A stretch of 64,000 bases of DNA from a virus: positions 1-64,000 of IMG/VR virus record IMGVR_UViG_3300022689_000130; one strand, given 5' to 3'. Shown here piece after piece: positions 44,922 to 53,354 of the stretch. Made by a program: the position numbers and the translations under genes. The notes below the pieces were generated by a model, which was not told the DNA's origin, searched no databases, and saw only the letters and a program-made list of their open reading frames with translations. Position 1 is the stretch's first letter. Every line of letters begins with the position of its first letter.

Positions 44922-47447
44922 TTATATGTCGAAAAGACGTTTGATATTACTATATTGATTAAGGGTTTCGTTGATATTAGTAATTTCTTCTTCATCTATT
45001 CCATTATCTTCGTCAACGGCGTGTTCTTCTGCTACGCGACTCTTCTGACGGATCACGTTGATTGCTGCCGCAGCCATGTTGAGATGCTTTCTACCAACCT
45101 CATGAACGAGGTCGCTGGTCTCCATCATCTTGTTGGCAAGGACGTCATCCTTCATCTTGGGTGCTAGGTAGTTGACCCATGCTGCAATCGCTGTTGCTGG
45201 ATCACGGAATTTACGAGCACCTGGGTTTTCAGGATCGTCTCCGTCGATTGGACGATTAAGAGTGATGTTGTCCTTGTTGTCCATCACATACTTGGCAAAG
45301 TCTATGATGGTTGCTTCCTTGGCTTGTCGTCCGCGCATATTTTCAATTACCCTTGCTACATATGGAAGACTATCTGAGATGCTTTCATCAAAGTAGCTGA
45401 CTGTAACATTGTTTTTCAGTTCGTCAAGCTTTTCTTTATCAACTTGTGCTCTTTCACGGGTGAAAGATTCAAGGTGATGTGCATAGCCTTTGGGACCTGC
45501 AATTTGTTTGAGGTTGGTGCGTAGTTGTGTGACACGGCTGTTAATCTCTTCACCAATCTTTACATCTTCAAAAAAATCGTTGCGGCGATTATGCCGCTGA
45601 AATTTCTTGAGTTCATTTAGCTCGTCCATGGTCTCGTAAATGTATTGACCAAAATCATCATATGGCGTTCCTCCTTCTTTTACGTGACGCGTCATCGCTT
45701 TTGCAGCCGTGATGTTATTAGAAGGAAACTTGAAACGTTCACGATCATGATTTTCGATGTAGATACTCTCGATTTGTCGTGTGCGGGCACCACGCTTTTC
45801 TTCGTCTACGCTGCGTTTGTGACGAACGATCATACGAGCATCTCCTAGTTCGTTAACGCTTTTGCGCTTAGATCCATGCCAGCCCGAAAAACCTTCTTTT
45901 ACTTGCTCAGGGAGTTTTCCAATTGGATATCCTTGGTTGCGCTTCTTATAACGATCCAATGTGTTATACTTATTAGGTTTCACGTGCGGGTGGTTACCTT
46001 TTCGTGATTGCATGGCGTTCTTTCTTTTTTCTCGACTTGCTTGCCCTGCTTTAACACCTTTATCAAAATCGTATTGTGTGCCCATCTGTCTAGGTGATGA
46101 AATAACTTTCTTGGCGCGTTCAATTCCAGATTCTTTATCATGTTGACTAGGGTCAAGACCATAAACCTCTTTATCAATCTTGTCCTGTTTCATCCAGTTT
46201 TTAACATTTTTGGCAGTAGGTTCAGCATTGCCGCGCGCAACCGATGGTTTCGTCATTGCACCCTGTTTCATTGATTTTTGTCTAGGATTTAATTCAGTTA
46301 GTTGCTCATTTTCCCAAATTGATGGAGGATTAGACATACTATAATGGAAAACCATATATCCTGTACCATCAGGCAATTTGCCTTGGTTCACAACATTCCA
46401 ACCGTTTCTTTTCAACATTTTTAATTTATCAAATGCTTCTTGTCCTTTAAGAAGTAACTGATCACCATCTTGTGGCGTTTCTGGAATTTTTCTGAGCATC
46501 CTTGACTCTTTAACCATGATCTGAATCTTCTTTCCATTTGTAGTGTTACGAATCTCACAGTGCTTGCCTGGCTTGACATCCTGATATGCTTCCCACTCGC
46601 CGTCGTTGATCTTTTTCATGATCGCTGCTCGCGTCATCTCTCGTGCTTCATTCATTCCTCTTGATGTGTTACTTCTAATTTCATTACGCATTTGACGAAC
46701 AAATTTTCTTCCTTTATCAGTCAATGAATAGTTTATAAAGTCGTCGAGAGTATTATATGAATCAATTGTTACATATCCATCACGTTCCAAATTATCTACG
46801 ATGTGACGATATTCTGGTTGTGCAGTTCCACCAAATGGATGTGCTGCAAACAATGCATCCAATCTTTTATTGCCGTCTGATGATTCGTTTGTTTTTTGTT
46901 TTCCTGCACCGCGGAAAGGCTTCCCATCGAAGCCAGCATTGTAGAATTTTTTACTAATACCGCCGCCAACTTTAGCTGCATTTCTTTCATATCCACGGGC
47001 AGCGTCTTGTTTACCAATCTTATATGCCCTTTGGTTTTTGCTATCATTATCAGCTAGTGTATTTTCATAATCAGAGGCACTTGATCTTGCTACTGTTTCA
47101 TTTGTTTTTTGTTTTGCCATAAACGCGAAATCCTTTGGTTTTATAGTTTTGCCAAACGTTTTAACCTCAAATTCAATGATGTAACGAGTTGCAACTATGC
47201 GCAATGCGTCAAGCATAGGCTTAATTTCATCAATTTCAGTATTCTTTGATAAGTTAACGATTATTTTGCTGTCAGTCTCATTGACATCAAAATTAACCAT
47301 CATAGAAATATCCTTTACAAAAAAGCGTTGGGCTTCGTCGAGTTTTACTGTCTTTTTTCCTTCGGCAGTAAACAAAACGACAGTATGCCCAAATCCTTTT
47401 AGGATATCGAAAATTTGCTCTGAAACAATTTCAACTGAAGTTACCAT
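44922..47447 (-). CDS. Large mosaic phage protein, possible internal polyprotein
   Basis: 841 residues from ATG 47447 (MVTSVEIVSEQIFD). The N-terminal 110 residues form a distinct domain (QIFDILKGFGHTVVLFTAEG). Two copies of a KQKTNE segment flank a Gly-rich stretch with KIGKQDAARGYERN. A helix-turn-helix-like domain follows (HIVDNLERDGYVTIDSYNTL), then basic low-complexity sequence (KAGQASREKRKNAMQSRKGN) and a helical C-terminus. Several LTE, VNE and MNE sites could be cut by a prohead protease. An AATAAATA box stands five bases before the ATG with no Shine-Dalgarno sequence (predicted leaderless). Confidence 0.5.
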   Translation of the reverse strand: MVTSVEIVSEQIFDILKGFGHTVVLFTAEGKKTVKLDEAQRFFVKDISMMVNFDVNETDSKIIVNLSKNTEIDEIKPMLDALRIVATRYIIEFEVKTFGKTIKPKDFAFMAKQKTNETVARSSASDYENTLADNDSKNQRAYKIGKQDAARGYERNAAKVGGGISKKFYNAGFDGKPFRGAGKQKTNESSDGNKRLDALFAAHPFGGTAQPEYRHIVDNLERDGYVTIDSYNTLDDFINYSLTDKGRKFVRQMRNEIRSNTSRGMNEAREMTRAAIMKKINDGEWEAYQDVKPGKHCEIRNTTNGKKIQIMVKESRMLRKIPETPQDGDQLLLKGQEAFDKLKMLKRNGWNVVNQGKLPDGTGYMVFHYSMSNPPSIWENEQLTELNPRQKSMKQGAMTKPSVARGNAEPTAKNVKNWMKQDKIDKEVYGLDPSQHDKESGIERAKKVISSPRQMGTQYDFDKGVKAGQASREKRKNAMQSRKGNHPHVKPNKYNTLDRYKKRNQGYPIGKLPEQVKEGFSGWHGSKRKSVNELGDARMIVRHKRSVDEEKRGARTRQIESIYIENHDRERFKFPSNNITAAKAMTRHVKEGGTPYDDFGQYIYETMDELNELKKFQRHNRRNDFFEDVKIGEEINSRVTQLRTNLKQIAGPKGYAHHLESFTRERAQVDKEKLDELKNNVTVSYFDESISDSLPYVARVIENMRGRQAKEATIIDFAKYVMDNKDNITLNRPIDGDDPENPGARKFRDPATAIAAWVNYLAPKMKDDVLANKMMETSDLVHEVGRKHLNMAAAAINVIRQKSRVAEEHAVDEDNGIDEEEITNINETLNQYSNIKRLFDI

Positions 47448-47451
47448 ATTA

Positions 47452-47895
47452 CTATTTATTCCATTCGCGTATTTCAACATCAAAATTTTTCGCCTTGATG
47501 CGATCGACTACATGCGACAGGTATTTTTGTCCCATCACAGTTGAACTACTACGCTTAATTGCTTTATTTTGATTTCTAGCATAGTCAACCGCAGCTTGAT
47601 AGAGTTCACTAGCTAATCCGCGATTACGATAATCTTCGTCTACTATAACGTGTTTAAGCCAAAATTCTCTATCGTCATACGGATTCAGCTCTAATGCAAG
47701 ACTAGAAACAACACGCCGTCCATCAAAATGTACCAAATGTATTTCGTTATTCATATCTCCTGGATTCAGATATTGAAGACGATTGAATACATCCGGATTT
47801 GCATCTTCGTTACGATTGATGAACAAATGCAAATCAGCGCCTGCTAGCATGTTCAGACGCAAATCATCATTTTCAAACAGATGGCGATATCTCAT
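47452..47895 (-). CDS. GNAT-family acetyltransferase with prohead leader
   Basis: 147 residues. VIVDEDYRNRGLASELYQAA is the acetyl-CoA-binding motif A (R-x-x-G-x-A). The preceding strand HLVHFDGRRVVSSLALEL is typical of the fold. The N-terminus MRYRHLFENDD has the same form as the MRLR-leaders of other genes, with an LFE site, so the enzyme may be packaged and injected. It touches the large terminase 3' half by one base. Substrate unknown; host proteins or small molecules are possible. Confidence 0.75.
   Translation of the reverse strand: MRYRHLFENDDLRLNMLAGADLHLFINRNEDANPDVFNRLQYLNPGDMNNEIHLVHFDGRRVVSSLALELNPYDDREFWLKHVIVDEDYRNRGLASELYQAAVDYARNQNKAIKRSSSTVMGQKYLSHVVDRIKAKNFDVEIREWNK
47453..47460 (-). 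promoter_or_regulatory. Late promoter abutting the start codon
   Basis: AATAAATA, GTAAT, ATG 47447. Confidence 0.6.
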
Positions 47896-48983
47896 TACAA
47901 GAATCCTACCGGCATAGGACGTCTTAGATCGGTATCGTCAAAGCTGTCTTTTAAATCATCAAATGCATCCGGATCATAACGTGCTACCTGCATAGCCATT
48001 CGGACTGCTAACAGAGTCGACATAACCAAATCGTCCGTTTCTCCTTCTTTAGCCTTATAGCTATTTCCTTGAGCGACGAATGTTTTAAGTTCACGGGTAA
48101 GATTTTTACTGCGAATTTTCATAGTTCCTTCTTCAACCCATCGTTTTAGTTTTGAGCAGGCAGCAAGCTTTGTTGAATGCGTTGTGTTAAATCCTTTGCG
48201 GAAGCGTCTTACATTACCACGACGTCTTGGTTCGCTAAGAAAGATACCTGGCAAGTTCTCTTCACCCATTTCATCAATAGAAACCAAAGCTGCTTCTCCC
48301 AATGTATTATTTTCTACCGAGTAATAAATTTCACTATTTGGTGCTGCCTCTTCGATTTCTTCCAGTATACTTTTCAAAATTTTAATTTGTCCTTGAATCG
48401 GCGTCTTGTTATGCTGCCACTCACCAATCTGACGCATACTGGGCAGAGCAAAAATTTCGATTGCGGCCGGGTCGCCTCCTGTTCCTAAACTAGGATCAAG
48501 TGCTACCAAATAAGTTTGGTTATCCTGTAGTGTATCATACCATCTAATCTGTCCGGAGCGCCGCATTGGTTCCATTCCCAAATCCATTTCAGAAAGAAAA
48601 ATTGGATTAATAAGCGTTTCATCGAATGCAATGAACTCACAGTTCGAAACAAGAATGTCGTTTCCATAAAATCGATTGCCGTCATCTACTCCAATTAAGT
48701 CGTATACCGGTTCAATTCTTCCTGTATAATCTGCAGATGTAACAGTAAGAGGTTCGCCTAATGCTGAAACTTGATCACCAACAACAAACGTGTCTGCAAA
48801 GCGTTTATTACCATCTACGTCGTAGATTCCATGATTGTCTGTGCATTCAATAAAAGTTCCATTATCAAATTCAATTCGATATATAGGCCGATCACCCATA
48901 GATGCAACACCTTTAAAGTGTTGATATCCATTAGGCGTTAATACTTTTAAATTTTTCTTGTTCTCTTTGAAAATCTGCGTCAT
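47895..48983 (-). CDS. 17: Large terminase gp17, C-terminal half, preceded by split-intein C-part
   Basis: Residues 1-114 are the C-terminal intein fragment: NKKNLKVLTPNGYQHF at the start, IECTDNHGIYDV (the TxxH block B), and the end ILVSN before Cys115. Residues 115-362 are the C-extein, starting CEFIAFDETLINP, the end of the ATPase domain, then the nuclease domain: YLVALDPSLGTGG (metal-binding Asp), YSVENNTLGEA (Glu) and ETDDLVMS (Asp). The penultimate intein residue is Ser rather than the usual His. A late box (49004-49011) gives this half its own promoter inside the 3' end of the endonuclease gene. Confidence 0.88.
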   Translation of the reverse strand: MTQIFKENKKNLKVLTPNGYQHFKGVASMGDRPIYRIEFDNGTFIECTDNHGIYDVDGNKRFADTFVVGDQVSALGEPLTVTSADYTGRIEPVYDLIGVDDGNRFYGNDILVSNCEFIAFDETLINPIFLSEMDLGMEPMRRSGQIRWYDTLQDNQTYLVALDPSLGTGGDPAAIEIFALPSMRQIGEWQHNKTPIQGQIKILKSILEEIEEAAPNSEIYYSVENNTLGEAALVSIDEMGEENLPGIFLSEPRRRGNVRRFRKGFNTTHSTKLAACSKLKRWVEEGTMKIRSKNLTRELKTFVAQGNSYKAKEGETDDLVMSTLLAVRMAMQVARYDPDAFDDLKDSFDDTDLRRPMPVGFL

Positions 48984-49980
48984 CTTCTAGTATCCTATAC
49001 GTATATTTATTTTCAAAGAGCCATAATTGAAATCTATAACCTTGATCAATTACTGCATCGCGCTTGCGAAAATTATTGGTTAGTCTTGATTCATATCTCG
49101 GATCTAAGTTGCCATTCCACCACCATACACTTTTCACTTCAATGATTAAGTTTTCAGTTGGAATATAGATGTCTGGGTAATATTTCCATTTGTGTTGATT
49201 GACATTAATATATTCAAATAATGGTAAATTATATTTTGTTTTTCTTTGTCGATTATCAATAATCAATTCATCTTCATTATATTTTTTTAATAATTCATCT
49301 AATACTAGATTTTCATATCCACGAATACCAATTACTTTTCCAGATGGCAGTATGTAATCGCGTCCTTCATTATTTTTCTTTGCTGCTAATTTCTGAGTTT
49401 CTTTGTTAAATGTATTTTCAACTCCATATCGTTTAAAAGTTGTTTTGCGGCGCTTATCATTTATTTCATTCTGCTCTTGAATTGATTTGTTTCGATTCTT
49501 TTCTGCAGATTTTTCCCAACCTGCATAATATTCATTACCATATTTTGCTAATTTCGTTTGTCGCGACTTTTCTTTGTATTCACTTGACTGTGTCGCCCAG
49601 GGCACCCCATATTTTTCTTGAAAAGTTTTTGATGCTTTTTTCTTTTGCCGTTCAATTTGTTCTGGTGTTCGTTTAGCTGCGGCTTTGATCTTATTGATAC
49701 TGTCTTGTTGGCGTTGTTCGTCTGTCCAACCTTGCTTTGTAGCAGCTACAGAAGTGCCTACACATTTGGGATCACCACAGCTATTAGCATATGATTCACT
49801 TTTTTGATAAAATGTCAGAGGCTTCAAACATGAACACAGAGGAGTGATTTGTTTTTCATATATCTCATAATAGTCTTTATATGTGAGATCATGTTTGCGT
49901 AGATGTCTAGTAAATTGTCCGTTTGTTTTGCAGTATGATTGATTGTCAATTTTGCTTGTAATATAGATTGTTTGTTTCAT
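48931..49980 (-). CDS. Vsr-like (PD-(D/E)XK) homing endonuclease between terminase halves
   Basis: About 349 residues from ATG 49980; an upstream TTG at 50010 is also in frame. The N-terminal domain has Cys pairs (LCSCLKPLT, CGDPKC). The middle holds NUMOD-like repeats with YGVPWATQ and RYGVENTFNKE. The C-terminal nuclease core shows GIRGYENLVLDELL, WKYYPDIYIPTENLIIEVKS with D and E-x-K, and RDAVIDQGYRFQLWLFE. It lies exactly between the two intein fragments, an arrangement reported for 'fractured genes' with split inteins. It overlaps the downstream half by 53 bases. It is AT-rich compared with terminase. Confidence 0.8.
   Translation of the reverse strand: MKQTIYITSKIDNQSYCKTNGQFTRHLRKHDLTYKDYYEIYEKQITPLCSCLKPLTFYQKSESYANSCGDPKCVGTSVAATKQGWTDEQRQQDSINKIKAAAKRTPEQIERQKKKASKTFQEKYGVPWATQSSEYKEKSRQTKLAKYGNEYYAGWEKSAEKNRNKSIQEQNEINDKRRKTTFKRYGVENTFNKETQKLAAKKNNEGRDYILPSGKVIGIRGYENLVLDELLKKYNEDELIIDNRQRKTKYNLPLFEYINVNQHKWKYYPDIYIPTENLIIEVKSVWWWNGNLDPRYESRLTNNFRKRDAVIDQGYRFQLWLFENKYTYRILEDDADFQREQEKFKSINA
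49004..49011 (-). promoter_or_regulatory. Late promoter for the terminase C-terminal half
   Basis: AATAAATA, 20 bases before ATG 48983, inside the endonuclease gene. Confidence 0.6.
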
Positions 49981-50010
49981 AGTGCTTTCATTTAAATGTT
50001 TCTTCTCCAA

Positions 50011-50916
50011 CTATTTATCTATTGTTTCAAACAAATCTCCAATTTCTATTTCATATTCTGTATTTCCGTCACTTATTTTCAAAAGTGTTGCGCTGTTACA
50101 ACACTCGTGCTCACGGCGAAATCTCTCGTCACCAATTTTAGCACGTTCGTTATCAGCCCATTCTTGGTCGCGCTCTGGATGTTGATCCCATTTGACCAAA
50201 TATGGACGAAATCCATTGATGCCTAGTTCTGTTTCATTTCCAAATTCATCAACATTCTTGTTAGCCTGCTTCCAAATCTGAGCAAATTGGTCGTCATCTT
50301 GGTTTGGGGTTGAAGTGATAATACATTTACCACCAGTTGATAATGTTGGTGAAATAGAAGTCCAAAATTCTTGTGCGACACGAGGCGGCACAAATGCAAA
50401 TTCGTCCAAGTAAACTAGTGAAAGCGACAAACCACGGCCAGTATTTTCGGTTGTGGCTTGTGCAACAATTTTGCTGCCGTTATCGAACTCGATGGAGCCT
50501 TTGTTATATGCTGTCACGCCCGCCCTGACATAGTCAGGACAACTCTCATACATATAACGCAGGCGTGTCATGATTTCCTGCGCGCCCTCACGCTTGTGTG
50601 CTGCTACAAGAATTGTGCTGTCTGGCTTGAACATCGCAAACCATAATAGATATGCTGCCGCGCAAGTTGACTTACCTGTCTGACGACTAAGCAAACTGAT
50701 TGAGTATCGATAATCGTTGTAGCTGTTGATCAAGCCTTCTTGATAGTCGAACAGCTTAAAAGGCATGCGACCTTTGGTAGGGTGCTGAATAAAACAGTGG
50801 TTACGGATAAAATGCAGTGGATTAATTGTACAGAGCGCTAACTCCTGCAACTCCGTCTGTGACATCTTTTCCGTTGTATACGGGCGTTTGACTAAGTCTG
50901 TGTTTACAGTATTCAC
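50011..50916 (-). CDS. 17: Large terminase gp17, N-terminal half, followed by split-intein N-part
   Basis: The motor that packages DNA into the head. Residues 1-271 are the ATPase domain: LSLLSRQTGKSTCAAAYLLW (Walker A), LSLVYLDEFAFVPPR (Walker B), CIITSTPNQDDDQ (motif III), then DERFRREHE. Residues 272-301 (CCNSATLLKISDGN...) form a 30-residue N-terminal intein fragment: Cys1 with Thr6 as in block A. Splicing would join ...RREHE to CEFIAF of the other half, giving a 519-residue terminase. The start is GTG 50916 with AGGAG upstream. Such a short N-fragment recalls the Ace Lake TerL intein. Confidence 0.88.
   Translation of the reverse strand: MNTVNTDLVKRPYTTEKMSQTELQELALCTINPLHFIRNHCFIQHPTKGRMPFKLFDYQEGLINSYNDYRYSISLLSRQTGKSTCAAAYLLWFAMFKPDSTILVAAHKREGAQEIMTRLRYMYESCPDYVRAGVTAYNKGSIEFDNGSKIVAQATTENTGRGLSLSLVYLDEFAFVPPRVAQEFWTSISPTLSTGGKCIITSTPNQDDDQFAQIWKQANKNVDEFGNETELGINGFRPYLVKWDQHPERDQEWADNERAKIGDERFRREHECCNSATLLKISDGNTEYEIEIGDLFETIDK
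50012..50019 (-). promoter_or_regulatory. Late promoter for the endonuclease gene
   Basis: GATAAATA overlapping the last codons of the terminase N-terminal half. Confidence 0.5.
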
Positions 50917-50919
50917 ACC

Positions 50920-51459
50920 TTACTCCTGAGGAAGGTGGACCCTCGCATAATAGTCTGCTTCTTCAAGAGCACGATAAAGATCTTCAAGTGCCTTGCGGAC
51001 TTCATGCAAGCCTGATGGATCTCCACCAATTGACTTGATTGACTTCTCCATAAACCCACCACGCTTGTAGGTATTTTCTAGACGCTCAACCAATTCCATG
51101 TGCTTACCCATATGCTGTTGAATGCCTTCGCCAGTAGCTTCATTTACACGGTTTTCTGGAAATGCCTCTGATACTTTGTGTTGTGGATCATGACGATCTT
51201 CCATACCTGGCTTAAATTCAAATTCATCACCATCGTCACCTACTGCATACCAAGCACCTTCAGTCCAATCACCACTGTCAGTTAGTGGTTTTCCTTCTTC
51301 CCATTCAAGATTCCAACCAAGGCCACGATAGGTAATACTGTCACCTTCAGTGTAAGTGCCATCTGTCCATTTATCATCAACCATTTGTGCTCGAGACATT
51401 TTTTCACAGATTGCTACTCGAGGCAATCCAGCTAGTTCACGTAGACGACGACTTGACAT
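50920..51459 (-). CDS. RLRELAG-leader phage protein
   Basis: 179 residues. MSSRRLRELAGLPRVAICEK carries the leader seen in MDI-type genes and an ICE site. The middle is acidic and Trp/Gly-rich (WTDGTYTEGDSITYRGLGWN). The C-terminus is helical (HMELVERLENTYKRGGFMEK). It lies between two packaging genes and is probably a head protein. Confidence 0.55.
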   Translation of the reverse strand: MSSRRLRELAGLPRVAICEKMSRAQMVDDKWTDGTYTEGDSITYRGLGWNLEWEEGKPLTDSGDWTEGAWYAVGDDGDEFEFKPGMEDRHDPQHKVSEAFPENRVNEATGEGIQQHMGKHMELVERLENTYKRGGFMEKSIKSIGGDPSGLHEVRKALEDLYRALEEADYYARVHLPQE

Positions 51460-52154
51460 TATTTCTTCCCCTTGAAGTTTTTGTATTCACGGAGCATACT
51501 TTCTTCAGTGTGGTCTTCTTCGATTTTTACTGGCATCGCGTCCGCATCCAAATAACGACGAAGGCTGAGATCTACTGTTTCACCGTCTGGCTGCTCTTGA
51601 TAGTGTCCACGATCATCATATTGCTTATAGATCGAATTGGCCCACTCACGCATTGTCTGTGCTTCAGTATTGCTTGCTTCGTCTGCCTTTTCTTTGTCCT
51701 TAGCAGCTTTTTTCATGCTTTCTTTTTCATCACCATCGCCATCAATGTCAGCAAAATCCGGTTTGCTTTCTTCAAGACTTTGTTCGCTTATCTGCATGAT
51801 CTCTGGCTTTGCATTTGCAGTTGGATCTTTGAACCGACTGAAAATTGCACGAGCAATTGCGCGAGCTTCATTTTTTGAACTGGTAGTAACAATCAGCTCT
51901 TCATTAGCCCAACCAATATCATCATATTTAAATCCCTGGCTTGAAAGGTAATCATAAACCTTGTCACTCACGTCACGCAATGTGCGCATAGTGACTTTCC
52001 ATCCTTCGCTTTCAGTTAATGTGCGATTTGATTCCATAAGACTATTACGAATCTCATACATATTCTTTCGTGATTGGTCTGCAACATATTGCAGAGCAGG
52101 CGCATTACCTGCTAGCTGACGCAGTCTATCTAATGTATTCTTATCCATTGTCAT
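51459..52154 (-). CDS. RLRQLAG-leader protein with EF-hand-like loop
   Basis: 231 residues. The leader LDRLRQLAGNAPALQ is followed by an LME site further on (NSLMESN). PDFADIDGDGDEKESMKKAA near residue 130 is an Asp-rich loop like an EF-hand, seen in various marine phage head proteins and possibly calcium-binding. A compact alpha/beta domain (WKVTMRTLRDVSDKVYDYLS; LIVTTSSKNEARAIARAIFS) precedes it. No name is known. Confidence 0.58.
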   Translation of the reverse strand: MTMDKNTLDRLRQLAGNAPALQYVADQSRKNMYEIRNSLMESNRTLTESEGWKVTMRTLRDVSDKVYDYLSSQGFKYDDIGWANEELIVTTSSKNEARAIARAIFSRFKDPTANAKPEIMQISEQSLEESKPDFADIDGDGDEKESMKKAAKDKEKADEASNTEAQTMREWANSIYKQYDDRGHYQEQPDGETVDLSLRRYLDADAMPVKIEEDHTEESMLREYKNFKGKK

Positions 52155-52662
52155 CTACCTTTTTCAAGTGCTCTGCACGCTCTTTGGAAATTCCCTTAAG
52201 GAATGAATCCTTGAACTTTTCACCATAATAGTCATCAACGTTTGGCTGATCTACTTCACTATAGTCAGCATCTATTAAGCGCGGTTTGTAATTTTCTTCT
52301 GGCATCTCTTCAGCTTCAGCTTCATCCTCGATGTGTAGAGGCTCTAGCTTGTTGCGAACGATTAGAAAACGTTCGTGAATGCCCATTTTTTGTGATAGTT
52401 CTGCTAGCAACTGTAGTGGGCTGGCTGGCTGGCGTGTCTTGAAGTCAATCATGTAAACCTCTGCTGCACCAATGCTGCGGAAGTCACGTGGGTTGCGCTG
52501 GATGATTGTCTTTTTTGGCGTTGTGATATCAAAGCCGTCATATTTTCTTAGGTGCAACTCCATAGCGTCGAGCTGCTCATCAGTTGGCTCCATTGCAATC
52601 TTTACACGAAACTCGTGGATTGCTTCATTTTCTGCCAAATATTGCCCTAGATTCTTCGTCAT
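52141..52662 (-). CDS. Conserved-looking phage protein next to the terminase, LAE leader
   Basis: 173 residues. MTKNLGQYLAENEAIHEFRV offers an LAE site. RVKIAMEPTDEQLDAMELHL, RNPRDFRSIGAAEVYMIDFK and PASPLQLLAELSQKMGI are well-formed alpha/beta segments; I recall close unnamed relatives in cyanophages. The C-terminal 50 residues are acidic. AGGAG and a late box (52684-52691) precede it. A packaged or neck-related role is possible. Confidence 0.6.
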   Translation of the reverse strand: MTKNLGQYLAENEAIHEFRVKIAMEPTDEQLDAMELHLRKYDGFDITTPKKTIIQRNPRDFRSIGAAEVYMIDFKTRQPASPLQLLAELSQKMGIHERFLIVRNKLEPLHIEDEAEAEEMPEENYKPRLIDADYSEVDQPNVDDYYGEKFKDSFLKGISKERAEHLKKVDDNG

Positions 52663-52683
52663 AGGAGTCTCCTGCTTGCTATG

Positions 52684-52691
52684 TATTTATG
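52684..52691 (-). promoter_or_regulatory. Late promoter
   Basis: CATAAATA, 21 bases before ATG 52662. Confidence 0.55.
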
Positions 52692-53211
52692 AGTTATTGT
52701 CTTTTTTTATGCCGGCAATAATGTCGTTGAGTACATCGTTACGTGTGGCAATAATACGGCCTTCTGTTTCTAACGTGTCTTCGTTTGGTTTTTTAAGGTG
52801 GCGGCGCTTGAGATATTCTAGCTTCTCTTGTTCGTGTTCAAGCTTTGCTTTTTGTATTTGCAGCTTGACCATTTCTAGCTTCTTTTGGGCTTTGTTGGTT
52901 TTAGCGTTAAGAGCATTACTCATCATACTGCTCGCTGCATTGGCGATGTCTGCTGCATGGCGATCTTCAACATTTTTGCTCAGTTCAAATAGATCATCAA
53001 ATGCCTCGATTGCTTTGTCAGCATAATTGTCATAATCAGAATCGATGCGGTCTAGGCCGCTCACTTCTGGTAGAGCAGCATCGATTTTGTCTGCTCGTTC
53101 CATAAGATGGCGCATGTCTTCTGCTGTATATTCTTCTACTTCATTTACCTCTTCGGCTTTTGGCAGATCCATTGAAGGTAAATTAAACGTCTCGCACAAT
53201 TTCTTCGTCAT
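52687..53211 (-). CDS. 16: Small terminase subunit gp16
   Basis: It recognises or prepares DNA and stimulates gp17. The 174 residues are almost all helical, as in T4 gp16: RIDSDYDNYADKAIEAFDDL, ANAASSMMSNALNAKTNKAQ and KLEMVKLQIQKAKLEHEQEK form the central coiled coil. Position two genes before gp17 on the same strand supports the call. Its ATG overlaps the stop of a GIY-YIG-like fragment. Confidence 0.75.
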   Translation of the reverse strand: MTKKLCETFNLPSMDLPKAEEVNEVEEYTAEDMRHLMERADKIDAALPEVSGLDRIDSDYDNYADKAIEAFDDLFELSKNVEDRHAADIANAASSMMSNALNAKTNKAQKKLEMVKLQIQKAKLEHEQEKLEYLKRRHLKKPNEDTLETEGRIIATRNDVLNDIIAGIKKDNNS

Positions 53212-53354
53212 TAAGCATCGCCTTTATCGAACCATTTTCTCCTGCCATTTACAAGACGAGAACCATAATAGTGACGCTCAGTAAGAATGTGGTAAAGGTG
53301 ATAGGTATATGGCATATGCTTATTTATGACTTCAAGTTTAATAGTCATAGTCAT
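53211..53354 (-). CDS. Short GIY-YIG-like fragment
   Basis: 47 residues: PYTYHLYHILTERHYYGSRL matches the Y-L...YYG-R start of phage GIY-YIG-type endonucleases, but the gene stops 15 residues later, so no catalytic domain is complete. A late box (CATAAATA, 53328-53321) stands five bases before the internal ATG 53315, so a 34-residue product may be the real one. It is either a remnant or a reused small protein. Confidence 0.45.
   Translation of the reverse strand: MTMTIKLEVINKHMPYTYHLYHILTERHYYGSRLVNGRRKWFDKGDA
53321..53328 (-). promoter_or_regulatory. Late promoter abutting ATG 53315
   Basis: CATAAATA, AGCAT, ATG. Confidence 0.5.
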
